From positions 1 through 32,638 of the forward strand of contig JAJYPY010000014.1 in assembly GCA_021794995.1 (NCBI GenBank): a stretch of DNA of 32,638 nucleotides, read 5' to 3'. This DNA comes from Actinomycetes bacterium (GTDB taxonomy: Bacteria; Actinomycetota; Acidimicrobiia; Acidimicrobiales; RAAP-2). Below, one piece after another: positions 7,670 to 15,213 of the stretch (positions are counted from its first letter, which is position 1; every line of letters begins with the position of its first letter). The position numbers and the translations under genes are program-made. The notes beneath the pieces were generated by a model. That model saw only the letters and a program-made list of their open reading frames with translations, did not search any database and had not been told where the DNA came from.

Positions 7670-8463
7670 GGCGTCACCATCGCCGTGCCGCCGAGACGGC
7701 GCTCTTCGAGTACATCCGCGAGTTGCTGTACGTGCGCCTGCAGAGGGGCCAAGTCCGTCTCGACGACGCGACGCAGCTCGACAGCCCGCACATGGTCTCG
7801 ATCACCGCGCGCATCATAGACTGCCAACTCATTCTCAACCTCGGCAAGCCGATGAAGCTGATCGGCGTACTTGATCCAGGAAGTCACCACCTCCGCCCGA
7901 GTGAGCCCAGAGACATAATGGGCATCCGGTGTGCTGGGTGGACCGCCGTACCGCACGTCTCGTCCCCACAGGTCCCCAAACAGCTCCATGGTCTGCGCCC
8001 AGACGTCTTGATAGATGGTGCGGATCTGGATCTCCACCTTGCACCCGTCGACCTTTGGGATGACGTGAACGGCCCGGTAGCCGTGCGAGGGTCTGGTCCG
8101 ACGATCCACCACCTCCGCTGAGGGCCAGATTCCTTTGACCTGGGCCACCAACCCGTCTTGCTCGTCGAGGGTCATTCGCCGAACAACGCGGGCACCGGCA
8201 AGATCCCGGATGGCACGGAGGTTGGACGACGCTGTCCGCTTGAGCTTGTCGACGATGGTCCCGGTGCTCTTGAGTCTGGTGGTCGCCGCCAGCCCGATCG
8301 AACGGAGTCCATCGGCGACCTGAGTCATCGCTCCGTTGTAGCGGATGAGAAGTTCACCGAGGAGGGCGATGTCAGCGGGGTCTGGCGCTGTGCACGTTCG
8401 AAGTCGGTGACCAAGCCGCTCGATCTCCTTGCCAGACAGAGTCACGGCGACCTCATTCAGCAC
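7666..8463 (-). CDS. stand-alone RelA/SpoT nucleotidyltransferase-domain protein
   Basis: The 265-residue protein has only the (p)ppGpp-synthetase-type domain: RLKSTGTIVDKLKR, then RDLAGARVV carrying the metal-binding aspartate, RPSHGYRAVHVI carrying the G-loop tyrosine, and KVEIQIRTIYQDVWAQ carrying the catalytic glutamate. No hydrolase, TGS or ACT domain is present. Helical segments flank the domain, the C-terminal one coiled-coil-like (AEVENELAVYDARGDRD onward). Catalytic residues look intact, so it should transfer pyrophosphate to a nucleotide, or to tRNA as shown for some toxic small alarmone synthetases. It starts at GTG 8463 without a clear ribosome site and is coupled to the small gene at 7445-7669. 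It lies in an integrase/tRNA region, as defence and toxin-antitoxin genes often do. Confidence 0.85.
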   Translation of the reverse strand: MLNEVAVTLSGKEIERLGHRLRTCTAPDPADIALLGELLIRYNGAMTQVADGLRSIGLAATTRLKSTGTIVDKLKRTASSNLRAIRDLAGARVVRRMTLDEQDGLVAQVKGIWPSAEVVDRRTRPSHGYRAVHVIPKVDGCKVEIQIRTIYQDVWAQTMELFGDLWGRDVRYGGPPSTPDAHYVSGLTRAEVVTSWIKYADQLHRLAEVENELAVYDARGDRDHVRAVELRRVVETDLAPLQAHVQQLADVLEERRLGGTAMVTP

Positions 8464-8511
8464 CTGTTGGGATGATCAGCGTTGCTCGGGAATGCGGTCC
8501 TTTCGCATCCG

Positions 8512-8555
8512 GTGACAATTGAGTGACAAGCTCCCCCGTCTCACGCTTGTCACTC
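8512..8555. repeat. inverted repeat between tRNA-Pro and the RelA-like gene
   Basis: GAGTGACAAGC (8521-8531) and GCTTGTCACTC (8545-8555) are perfect 11-base arms with a 13-base spacer, and a third GTGACAA copy lies at 8512-8518. The site is both just downstream of tRNA-Pro and about 60-90 bases upstream of the RelA-like gene, on the minus strand. It could be an operator for the two-gene operon, a tRNA terminator stem (no T-run is seen), or an integrase arm-binding site. Confidence 0.55.
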
Positions 8556-8586
8556 CCCAATCAAGCCGCTGACCTCGTGTTTTGCG

Positions 8587-8661
8587 TCGGGCTGGCGGGA
8601 CTTGAACCCGCGACCTCTTGACCCCCAGTCAAGCGCGCTAACCAAGCTGCGCCACAGCCCG
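8587..8661 (-). tRNA. tRNA-Pro (anticodon GGG)
   Basis: Read on the minus strand, the sequence folds into a complete cloverleaf. The acceptor stem is CGGGCTG paired with CAGCCCG, with discriminator A. The D-arm has GCGC paired with GCGC, the anticodon stem is CTTGA/TCAAG around loop CTGGGGG (anticodon GGG), and the T-arm is GCGGG-TTCAAGT-CCCGC. A leading C with anticodon GGG is standard for proline tRNA. The CCA end is not encoded (CGC follows). The 3' end faces the integrase about 2 kb away. Confidence 0.95.
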
Positions 8662-9083
8662 TATGGCCTTTGATCCTCTGAACTGAACTTTTCTGCCTAC
8701 CCATTCCTCCTCGGGGGTTCCTTCGCCGGTCGGAACGGCCGCCCAGGACCCCGGATTCCTGGAGGATTTCTGGCGAACCCCCCGCTTCTCGAAACCTCGG
8801 GCCGTGGGTGTCCCACCGAGACAATCGGTTCGGAAGGCAGTCAGCCTACCTGACCGAGCCTCGCGGACTTGCGCACAGGTGGACGCCCCCTGTCCCGTCG
8901 GCATCCCAACAACGAGAACGGATCGCCACCGAGGTGATCCCCGCGCGACGTGAGCTCGAGTGACCAGACCTCCACGCGACCCCGGCACCGCGCCGAGCCG
9001 GGAAACCGAAGCACCTGCGGGAACGGCGTCGGCGAGCGGCATCACCGTCGAGATCTGAAAGCCCTCACAAACGCGCCGTCTTG
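8662..9083. other. no recognisable gene
   Basis: This 422-base gap between tRNA-Pro and the RelE-like toxin has open frames without recognisable protein sequence. It includes a loosely inverted pair (GGGGGTTC-CTT-CGCC near 8713 and GGCGAACCCCC near 8773). The tRNA-Pro promoter should lie at its left edge; I cannot point to clear hexamers. Confidence 0.4.
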
Positions 9084-9350
9084 TCAGCTTCGATAGGCAC
9101 TCCGGCGGTGATCGACGTCAAGGACATAGACCGTCTGGGCTTGCTCGTCGATGCGGTAGCGAACGCGGTACTCCCCCCGACGAGCCCGCCACTGGCCGTC
9201 GAACGGTTTTCGAAGCGGAGCACCAACTCGACTTGGGTTCTCGGCCAGAGCTCCGAAGATGAACTCTACGCACGCGCCGGCGACGGCCTCGGGGAGATGC
9301 TCGGCAAGCTGACGGGCAGCCGTTCGGGCCACGACGACCCGAAAGCTCAC
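9084..9350 (-). CDS. RelE/ParE-family toxin
   Basis: This 88-residue protein shows the RelE-fold signature: an N-terminal VVVARTAARQLAEHLPE helix, PLRKPFDGQWRARRGEYRVR, then YRIDEQAQTVYVLDVDHRR and a final AYRS. Basic and aromatic residues of the C-terminal strand (R-x-Y-R-I-D, H-R-R, Y) are those used by ribosome-dependent mRNA-cleaving RelE toxins. It overlaps the upstream antitoxin by four bases (ATGA), so the pair is co-translated. Length is normal and no damage is seen, so it is probably active when freed from the antitoxin. Confidence 0.92.
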   Translation of the reverse strand: MSFRVVVARTAARQLAEHLPEAVAGACVEFIFGALAENPSRVGAPLRKPFDGQWRARRGEYRVRYRIDEQAQTVYVLDVDHRRSAYRS

Positions 9351-9634
9351 TCCGGTGTCCGCCTCGAGCGATCAACCAGCAGGGCACGGACAGCCCCTTC
9401 GTCAAGAACGTCACCATCGGCGACGTCCGCTTCGGAGCGAGCGATCCGCCGCTGCGCCTCGGGATCGCTCAGCAGCTCGAGCGTGGCCTCGATGGACTCC
9501 AGATCCTCCGCAGCCAGGAGCACTACGTAGTCACGACCGTTCTTCGTGATCTTGACTCGCTCATGGGTGGTTGCCACGTCCTCAGCGATCTCAGAGAGCC
9601 GTGCCTTAACCTCAGAAAGTGGGAGCGTCGTCAT
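9347..9634 (-). CDS. Phd/YefM-family antitoxin
   Basis: The 95-residue protein begins MTTLPLSEVKARLSEIAEDV and continues ERVKITKNGRDYVVLLAAED, the Phd/YefM DNA-binding fold. A helical, acidic C-terminal half follows that should bind the toxin. It is the upstream partner of the RelE-like toxin. On its strand a TATGAT hexamer (9648-9643) ends eight bases before the ATG and there is no ribosome site, so the mRNA is probably leaderless. The antitoxin would be expected to repress this promoter with its toxin. Confidence 0.92.
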   Translation of the reverse strand: MTTLPLSEVKARLSEIAEDVATTHERVKITKNGRDYVVLLAAEDLESIEATLELLSDPEAQRRIARSEADVADGDVLDEGAVRALLVDRSRRTPE

Positions 9635-9652
9635 AGACCATGATCATAGTCC
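9631..9652 (-). promoter_or_regulatory. leaderless promoter and repeat of the Phd-RelE operon
   Basis: TATGAT (9648-9643, minus strand) is a near-consensus -10 element eight bases before the start codon. In plus orientation TCATAGACC (9631-9639) and TCATAGTCC (9644-9652) are direct repeats one and a quarter helical turns apart, straddling the -10 and the start, a plausible antitoxin operator. ATGATCAT in the middle (9640-9647) is a perfect palindrome. Confidence 0.5.
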
Positions 9653-10139
9653 GCCGGGTCGTTTCCCCAGGCCTCGCCCCTGAACGAGCTGCCCTCGGGC
9701 TCCGGGGTCGCGCGCGCCAAGCGTCGGCCACGAGGGGGGCAACTCGTCCTCGATCGTCACGGAGCCACGCGCCCTCCACATCTCCGGTGTGATTCCTCGC
9801 GTCCGAGTACCTCAGCATTCGGAGCTCGTTGTCGTTGCGGTTGTCGGGGCGGTGCGTCATCTTTTATCCGTCGGCGACGATGGCCCACTTGTGGCCATGA
9901 TCCATCGGGCGGTGCAGCAACTGACACCAGTCACTCGGTTGCGAGCTCTGGGATTCCGCAGGCGGTGTGCCGCGCCGAGGGCTGACATAACCTCCGTCGG
10001 GTGAGTGGACCGTACGCGGTCGAAGCAGTCCGGACGGCAGTCCATCCCACCCTGGGCGTCGCATCGGCCGTACCATGTACTCAGGATCTTTTCGGGTCTG
10101 GGTCCGTTGATCGATTGTTGGCCTTTGCTGGAGGATGGC
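9653..10139. other. no recognisable gene upstream of pilB
   Basis: Open frames exist on both strands but none has family character or a convincing start. The pilB promoter should be in the right part. I looked for a cyclic-di-GMP riboswitch, common ahead of pilus genes in some bacteria, and did not recognise one. Confidence 0.4.
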
Positions 10140-11978
10140 ATGACCACCCTCCGCGACGATTGCACTCTCGAATGTCTCGGGCGGCTGCCCGGCGGCGTGC
10201 GGGTGAGGAGGGGTGGCGGGAGCCGTGGAACCAATTTGGGGGAAGCTGTGTTCGTGACGGCACAGCACGCTCCGACGACGGACGAAGGTGGGGCGCAAGA
10301 GAGCGCCCGGGTGCCCCTCGGGCAACTGCTCGTGGGTTCCGGGATGATCACGCATACTCAGCTTGCTGACGCACTGGTCCAGCAGACCTCGTCAGGACGG
10401 CGGTTGGGCGCGATCCTCGTGGACCAGGGCTTTCTCACCGATGCGGACCTCGCCGGCGCCCTATCCGAGCACCTCGGCGTCCCGCTCGTCGACCTGTCGC
10501 ACGGGACGCCATTTGCCGACGCGGCCGACCTGCTGCCCGAGAGTGTCGCTCGAAGCCAGCTGGCCGTCCCCGTCATGGCCGACGAAGACGGCGTCACGGT
10601 CGCGGTCGCCGACCCGACCCCTGAGGTCACCGCCGCGGTCCAGGGCGCCATTCGGCGGCCCGTCTGGATCGTCGTGGCGCCGCGCACCGACGTCCAGCGC
10701 GCCATCGATACCGCATACCGCGCCCTCGGAGACATCCAACGCGAGGTCCAGGCGTTTCAAGCGACCGAAGGGCCGAGGCGTCCGCAGGAGCAGACCACCG
10801 CGGCCACCTTTGACGACGACGCGCCCGTCGTCCGCGTGGCTCAGCTCATCGTCACCCAGGCGCTCCGCGACCGTGCGTCCGACGTCCACATCGAGCCCCA
10901 GGGCGAGAACCTTCGTGTCCGTTTCAGGATCGACGGAGCGCTGCAGGACGCCCTGGCGCTGCCGATCTCGATGGCGGCCGCGCTTACGAGCCGCTTCAAA
11001 ATCCTCGCCAACATGAATATCGTCGAGCGCCGTCGTCCACAGGATGGCCAGCTCACGATGGAAGTGGACGGGCGCGAGATCGACATCCGCGTCTCCACCG
11101 TCGCCACGATCTGGGGCGAGTGCTGCGTCCTTCGGATCCTGGACAAGGGCCGGGCACTGATCCGCATGGGCGACCTGGGCATGCCGCAAGACATCCAGGA
11201 TGAGATCGCCCACCTCATCCGGAACCCGTTCGGGATGGTGCTGAGCGCTGGGCCGACCGGGAGCGGGAAGACCACCTCTCTTTACGCAGCACTCGCCGAG
11301 ATTGACGAGCCGCACCGCAACATCATGACGATCGAGGATCCGGTCGAGTACATCTTCCCCACGATCAACCAGATCCAGACCCACGAGCAGGCCGGGATCA
11401 CCTTCGCGACCGGGCTACGCTCGATCTTGCGTCAGGACCCCGACGTCATTCTCGTCGGCGAGATCCGGGACGTCGACACCGCGCGCGTCGCGGTGCAGTC
11501 GGCACTGACCGGCCACTTCGTCCTGTCGTCCATTCACGCGACCGACTGCGCCGCCGCGCTGCACCGCTTCTTGGACATGGGGATCGAGTCCTTTCTGATC
11601 GCGTCGTCCGTTGTCGCCATCGTGGCGCAGCGCCTCGTCCGGAGGACCTGCCCGAGCTGCAAGGTGCCGTACCAACCGACGGCAGACGAGCTCGCGTTCT
11701 ACGAGGAGAGCGGCGGCCAGCCGAAGTCCACCTTCTGGCGGGGCGAGGGCTGCAACTTCTGCGGGGGGACCGGTTATCGCTCTCGCATCGGCGTGTTCGA
11801 GGTCATGCGGATCACCCCGGAGATCAAGCGTCTCGTGGTCGGGTGGGCGACCCAGGAGGAGCTCCAGCGGATGGCCGTCTCACAGGGGATGCGCACGCTT
11901 CGCGAAGAGTCCGTCCATCTCGTCGAGCAGGACGTCACGACGGTCGACGAAGTGCTCCGCACGATTTACGCGCTCTAG
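10140..11978 (+). CDS. pilB: type IV pilus assembly ATPase PilB
   Basis: PilB is the cytoplasmic hexameric ATPase that drives pilus extension. The protein has an N-terminal GspE/MshEN domain (RVPLGQLLVGSGMITHTQLA, then LGAILVDQGFLTDADLAGAL). The ATPase domain follows, with Walker A GPTGSGKTTS near residue 370, an Asp box MTIEDPVEY, Walker B DPDVILVGEIRD, and a His box near SSIHATD. A zinc-type cysteine pair set (CPSC and CNFC) is typical of PilB/GspE and absent from PilT. ATG 10140 has GGAGG five bases upstream, but the first 38 residues are unlike PilB, so GTG 10254, behind GGGGGAAG, may be the true start. pilC follows 12 bases after the stop. Confidence 0.95.
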   Translation: MTTLRDDCTLECLGRLPGGVRVRRGGGSRGTNLGEAVFVTAQHAPTTDEGGAQESARVPLGQLLVGSGMITHTQLADALVQQTSSGRRLGAILVDQGFLTDADLAGALSEHLGVPLVDLSHGTPFADAADLLPESVARSQLAVPVMADEDGVTVAVADPTPEVTAAVQGAIRRPVWIVVAPRTDVQRAIDTAYRALGDIQREVQAFQATEGPRRPQEQTTAATFDDDAPVVRVAQLIVTQALRDRASDVHIEPQGENLRVRFRIDGALQDALALPISMAAALTSRFKILANMNIVERRRPQDGQLTMEVDGREIDIRVSTVATIWGECCVLRILDKGRALIRMGDLGMPQDIQDEIAHLIRNPFGMVLSAGPTGSGKTTSLYAALAEIDEPHRNIMTIEDPVEYIFPTINQIQTHEQAGITFATGLRSILRQDPDVILVGEIRDVDTARVAVQSALTGHFVLSSIHATDCAAALHRFLDMGIESFLIASSVVAIVAQRLVRRTCPSCKVPYQPTADELAFYEESGGQPKSTFWRGEGCNFCGGTGYRSRIGVFEVMRITPEIKRLVVGWATQEELQRMAVSQGMRTLREESVHLVEQDVTTVDEVLRTIYAL

Positions 11979-11990
11979 GGAGGAGCCTCG

Positions 11991-13199
11991 ATGCCCAAGT
12001 TCAAGTATTCCGCGATCGGTGCTGACGGATCCACCGTGTCCGGCGTCGAGGAAGCATTGACGCTGGGTAGCGCTCGCCGGGCACTCGTTGCGCGAGATCT
12101 CGCTCCGGTGGAAGTCAAAGAGAAGCGCAGCCTCCTGCAGCTCGAGCTCACGAAGAAGAAGGTGAAGCGTCGAGACTTGATGCACTTCTCGCGGCAGATG
12201 GCCGTCTTCGTCCGTTCGGGCATCCCAGTGCTCGAAGCGCTCGACGTGATGACTGAAGAGCTCGGCAACAATCGCTTCGCCGTCGTGCTCGCTGAGATGG
12301 CCGACGCGCTCCGTGGTGGTGACACGTTTGCGGGAGCCGCGTCCGCGCATGCCGACGTCTTCCCCTCGTACTACCTCGGAATCCTCAGTTCAGCCGAGCT
12401 CACGGGGAATCTCGACACCGTGCTCGAGCAGTTGGGAGACTACATCGAACGAGATATCGAGGCACGCCGCAAGGTGGTCTCTGCGTTGACCTACCCGGCC
12501 ATCGTGATGTGTGTAGCCGTCATCGCCATCGTCGTCATCGTCGGGTTCGCACTCCCCCGATTCAAGACGTTCTTCACGTCCCTTACAGCGAAGCTTCCTC
12601 TAGCAACCCGGGCGCTTCTCGGAGTCGCCAACTTCTTCACGAACGACTGGCGGGTGATCGTTGCGGTGCTCGCCGTCATCCTCATCTTGGTCACGCTCGC
12701 CATGGTCACGGAGAAAGGTCGAGAGATCCGGGACGTGGTCATGCTGAAGCTGCCGGTCGCTGGCGATCTCATGGTCACCGCGCTCATCGAACGGTTCTGT
12801 CGCATCCTCTATTCGATGGTCGCCGCCGGGGTTCCTCTCCCGGACGCGCTCCTGGTGACCACGCAGACCACCACCAACTACGTGTTCCGCCAAGGCCTAA
12901 CAGCTGTGAGGAGCGCCATGATGCGCGGCGAGGGACTTGCCGGCCCGCTCATCGAGTCGCGGCTCTTTCCGGCCACGGCGCGCCACATGTTCCTGGTGGG
13001 TGAACGTACCGGCACGATGGATAGCCAACTCGAGACGGCAGCCATCTACTACGACCGAGAGCTCGACTACAAGCTGAAGCGCTTCACCGCAATGTTCGAG
13101 CCAGCGGTGGTTGTCTTCGTGGGGCTGGTGGTCGGGTTTGTCGCCATAGCCCTCATCTCTGCAATGTACGGAATTTACCGACAGGTGCACATTACGTGA
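11991..13199 (+). CDS. pilC: type IV pilus inner-membrane platform protein PilC
   Basis: PilC is the membrane platform on which PilB and PilT act. The 402-residue protein has the duplicated T2SSF/GspF domain. The first copy starts RRDLMHFSRQMAVFVRSGIP, and a second set of helices (ERFCRILYSMVAAGVPLPDA) follows membrane segments around residues 165-185 and 220-240. A last segment (VVVFVGLVVGFVAIALIS) lies at the C-terminus. The N-terminal MPKFKYSAIGADGSTVSG is the usual PilC opening. A GGAGG ribosome site precedes the ATG, and the 12-base gap to pilB indicates one transcript. Confidence 0.95.
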   Translation: MPKFKYSAIGADGSTVSGVEEALTLGSARRALVARDLAPVEVKEKRSLLQLELTKKKVKRRDLMHFSRQMAVFVRSGIPVLEALDVMTEELGNNRFAVVLAEMADALRGGDTFAGAASAHADVFPSYYLGILSSAELTGNLDTVLEQLGDYIERDIEARRKVVSALTYPAIVMCVAVIAIVVIVGFALPRFKTFFTSLTAKLPLATRALLGVANFFTNDWRVIVAVLAVILILVTLAMVTEKGREIRDVVMLKLPVAGDLMVTALIERFCRILYSMVAAGVPLPDALLVTTQTTTNYVFRQGLTAVRSAMMRGEGLAGPLIESRLFPATARHMFLVGERTGTMDSQLETAAIYYDRELDYKLKRFTAMFEPAVVVFVGLVVGFVAIALISAMYGIYRQVHIT

Positions 13200-13382
13200 G
13201 GCTCCGTGGAGATTCATGAGTCACAATGGTGAACCATCCAGGTGAGGAGGTGTAGGGATAGGCGGGGGAGGAAGATGCACGCGACGCTCTCCTGTGCCCT
13301 GTAACCGGGGAAGCGCTGATCAAGAGTTCAGAAGATGAAGTGCTGGCATCCAGCAATTAACGAGACAAGGGAGAAGGTACCG

Positions 13383-13790
13383 ATGTTGGAGAGGTTGAAG
13401 GCAAGGAGGGGCGAAGAGGGGTTCACCCTCATCGAACTCCTCATCGTGATCATCATCCTGGCGATTCTCGCGGCGATCGTCGTGTTCGCTGTGGGGACCA
13501 CCACCAAGAACGCCACCGTCGCCGCGTGTAACGCGACAGCCAAGAGCGTCGAGACTGCTGTCGAGGCATACAAGGCGCAGACGGGCTCGTTCCCGGCCTC
13601 AGTCACAGTGCTGACGAGTTCCACGGGCACGAACTCCACAGGCACAACCATAGGCCCGTGGCTACGACAGGTGCCCCGCTCGAAGAGCTACAGGATCGTG
13701 ACTACAACCACCGGTAAAGTTAATGTCGTCATCGGCTCATCGACGTATACATTCGACACGTCAACGACGGGTGCCTGCAAGTCGGCATAG
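13383..13790 (+). CDS. pilA: major-type type IV pilin (PilA-like)
   Basis: This 135-residue prepilin carries a short basic leader ending in EEG and a perfect class III cleavage/methylation motif, G|FTLIELLIVIIILAILAAI, with Glu at mature position 5. The hydrophobic helix continues into a small soluble domain with helix AKSVETAVEAYKAQTGSF, a common actinobacterial and GspG-like feature. Two cysteines (about residues 45 and 132) could close the C-terminal loop. The ATG at 13383 is chosen for the GGAGAAGG upstream and because it gives the leader a normal length. It stands 183 bases after pilC and probably has its own strong promoter there. A prepilin peptidase is required but none is in the window. 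Confidence 0.93.
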   Translation: MLERLKARRGEEGFTLIELLIVIIILAILAAIVVFAVGTTTKNATVAACNATAKSVETAVEAYKAQTGSFPASVTVLTSSTGTNSTGTTIGPWLRQVPRSKSYRIVTTTTGKVNVVIGSSTYTFDTSTTGACKSA

Positions 13791-13827
13791 TCTCACCCGT
13801 TTCCTCCTTTCATGAACGGGCCGTGCA

Positions 13828-15213
13828 GTGTGTCCTGAGGAGGCAGTAGCGCACTCCGCGGGCTGGGACCAACAAGAACCAGCCCGCGGAGTCGCGTCTG
13901 GATCGCACCGGCGCGGGATGGGCCTGTGGATCACTGCCTGCACGGCGGCGGTCGTCGTGATCGGCATGGCGTACAGCCTCTGGTGGCCGGCAGTCGTGCG
14001 ACACGCGTCGTTCTACTGGTTGGTGCCTGGTGACCTCTGGGGAACCGTGCGTGAGGCCCACTGGGTCAGCTCCGGGGCGCTCTCGTACCTCTACAGCTCG
14101 GGTTACCACCTCGTCACGTTCCCGGGTATGGCGATCGTCCTCACGCCATTCGTGGTCGTCGGCACCCAGTTTCACCTGAGCGAGTCGTTCCCCCACATCC
14201 TGCCCATCTTGAAGCCGACCGAGTGGCTGCTCCTCGGACCGGTGACGATGGCGTGCTCCGCGATCGCGCTGGTCGGCTTCAACGCACTGGCAAGAGCATT
14301 GGGCGCCAGCTCCACTCGGCGTCGCATCCTCTGTCTCCTCGAAAGCGCGGCATTCTGGCAGGTCACGGTGATCTGGGGTCATCCAGAGGACGTCATTGCC
14401 GCGGGACTTTGCGCTTTCGCACTCGCCCGAGCGATCGAGGAACGCGACGTCTCAGCGGGCTGGCTCTTCGGCGCTGCCCTGGCTTTCCAGCCCCTCGTGA
14501 TTGCCGCCGTTCCCATCCTGCTCGCGTTTGTCGGTCGCCGGAGGGCCCCCGGCTTGCTGGTACGGATGGCCATTCTTCCTGGCGTGCTGCTTGTCGCAAC
14601 CGTCGTCCCGAACCCGCACGCGACCCTCCATGTCCTCTTGACGCAGCCGAACTTCCCCACCATCGACCATCCGACGCCCTGGGTCCTCGTCGCGCCGAGG
14701 ATCGCTCGAGGCATCGTGGCCGCCGGGCCCGGCCGTGTTGTGGGCCTTGCTGCTGCAGCTGCCCTCGCGATACCGGCGGCTCGCTCGCGCGCGCACCCCA
14801 TGGCGATCGCCTGGCTGGTGGCGGTGGCGCTCGGCTTCCGCTGTTTGTTCGAGTCCGTCATGGACCCTTATTACGTCGCTCCTGCCATCGGTTTCGCGCT
14901 GGTTGCTGCCGTGTCACGGAGGTGGGCATGGATCGCTGTCGCGACCGCCGCGAGCGCTTCCCTGACGGTGGTGTGTCAGCTCCGGCTAGGCATGTGGCCA
15001 TATTGGCTTCAGATGGTGGGAGCGTTCGCCGTTCTGTACGCTGCTGGGTGTCCACTCTGGGGCCGTGTTCCGGTTTCCCGCCCCACGGACCTAATCCCCG
15101 TAGATGCGTCCGCTCAGGCCGGACGGCCAGCAGCTCCCGTCGATCCTGTTCCGGAGTACTTTTCCGCCGCGACTGCCAGGCACGCGCATGATGGAAGTCC
15201 CCTGCTGGATTGA
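13828..15213 (+). CDS. multi-pass membrane protein, glycosyltransferase-like (GT-C type suspected)
   Basis: This 461-residue protein has about ten hydrophobic segments, starting with GLWITACTAAVVVIGMAYSL and ending near MWPYWLQMVGAFAVLYAAG, plus a polar tail of about 50 residues. HPEDVIAAGLCAFALA followed by GWLFGAALAFQPLVIAAVPI resembles the loops of GT87-type polyprenol-phosphate-mannose transferases, and the next gene is a clear GT87. No confident family assignment is possible by eye. The start is uncertain: GTG 13828 gives an odd hydrophilic lead, while ATG 13918 begins right at the first membrane segment. Its stop overlaps the next ATG by one base (TGATG), so the two are an operon. Confidence 0.7.
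   Translation: MCPEEAVAHSAGWDQQEPARGVASGSHRRGMGLWITACTAAVVVIGMAYSLWWPAVVRHASFYWLVPGDLWGTVREAHWVSSGALSYLYSSGYHLVTFPGMAIVLTPFVVVGTQFHLSESFPHILPILKPTEWLLLGPVTMACSAIALVGFNALARALGASSTRRRILCLLESAAFWQVTVIWGHPEDVIAAGLCAFALARAIEERDVSAGWLFGAALAFQPLVIAAVPILLAFVGRRRAPGLLVRMAILPGVLLVATVVPNPHATLHVLLTQPNFPTIDHPTPWVLVAPRIARGIVAAGPGRVVGLAAAAALAIPAARSRAHPMAIAWLVAVALGFRCLFESVMDPYYVAPAIGFALVAAVSRRWAWIAVATAASASLTVVCQLRLGMWPYWLQMVGAFAVLYAAGCPLWGRVPVSRPTDLIPVDASAQAGRPAAPVDPVPEYFSAATARHAHDGSPLLD

Noticed and set aside
5225-8661. Duplicated attachment core matching the tRNA-Pro 3' end
   Set aside because: No second copy of the T-arm/acceptor sequence was found by eye to the left of the tRNA within the window.
13200-13382. 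Possible cyclic-di-GMP riboswitch ahead of the major pilin
   Set aside because: I looked for the conserved core elements and did not see them; the region may only hold a promoter.
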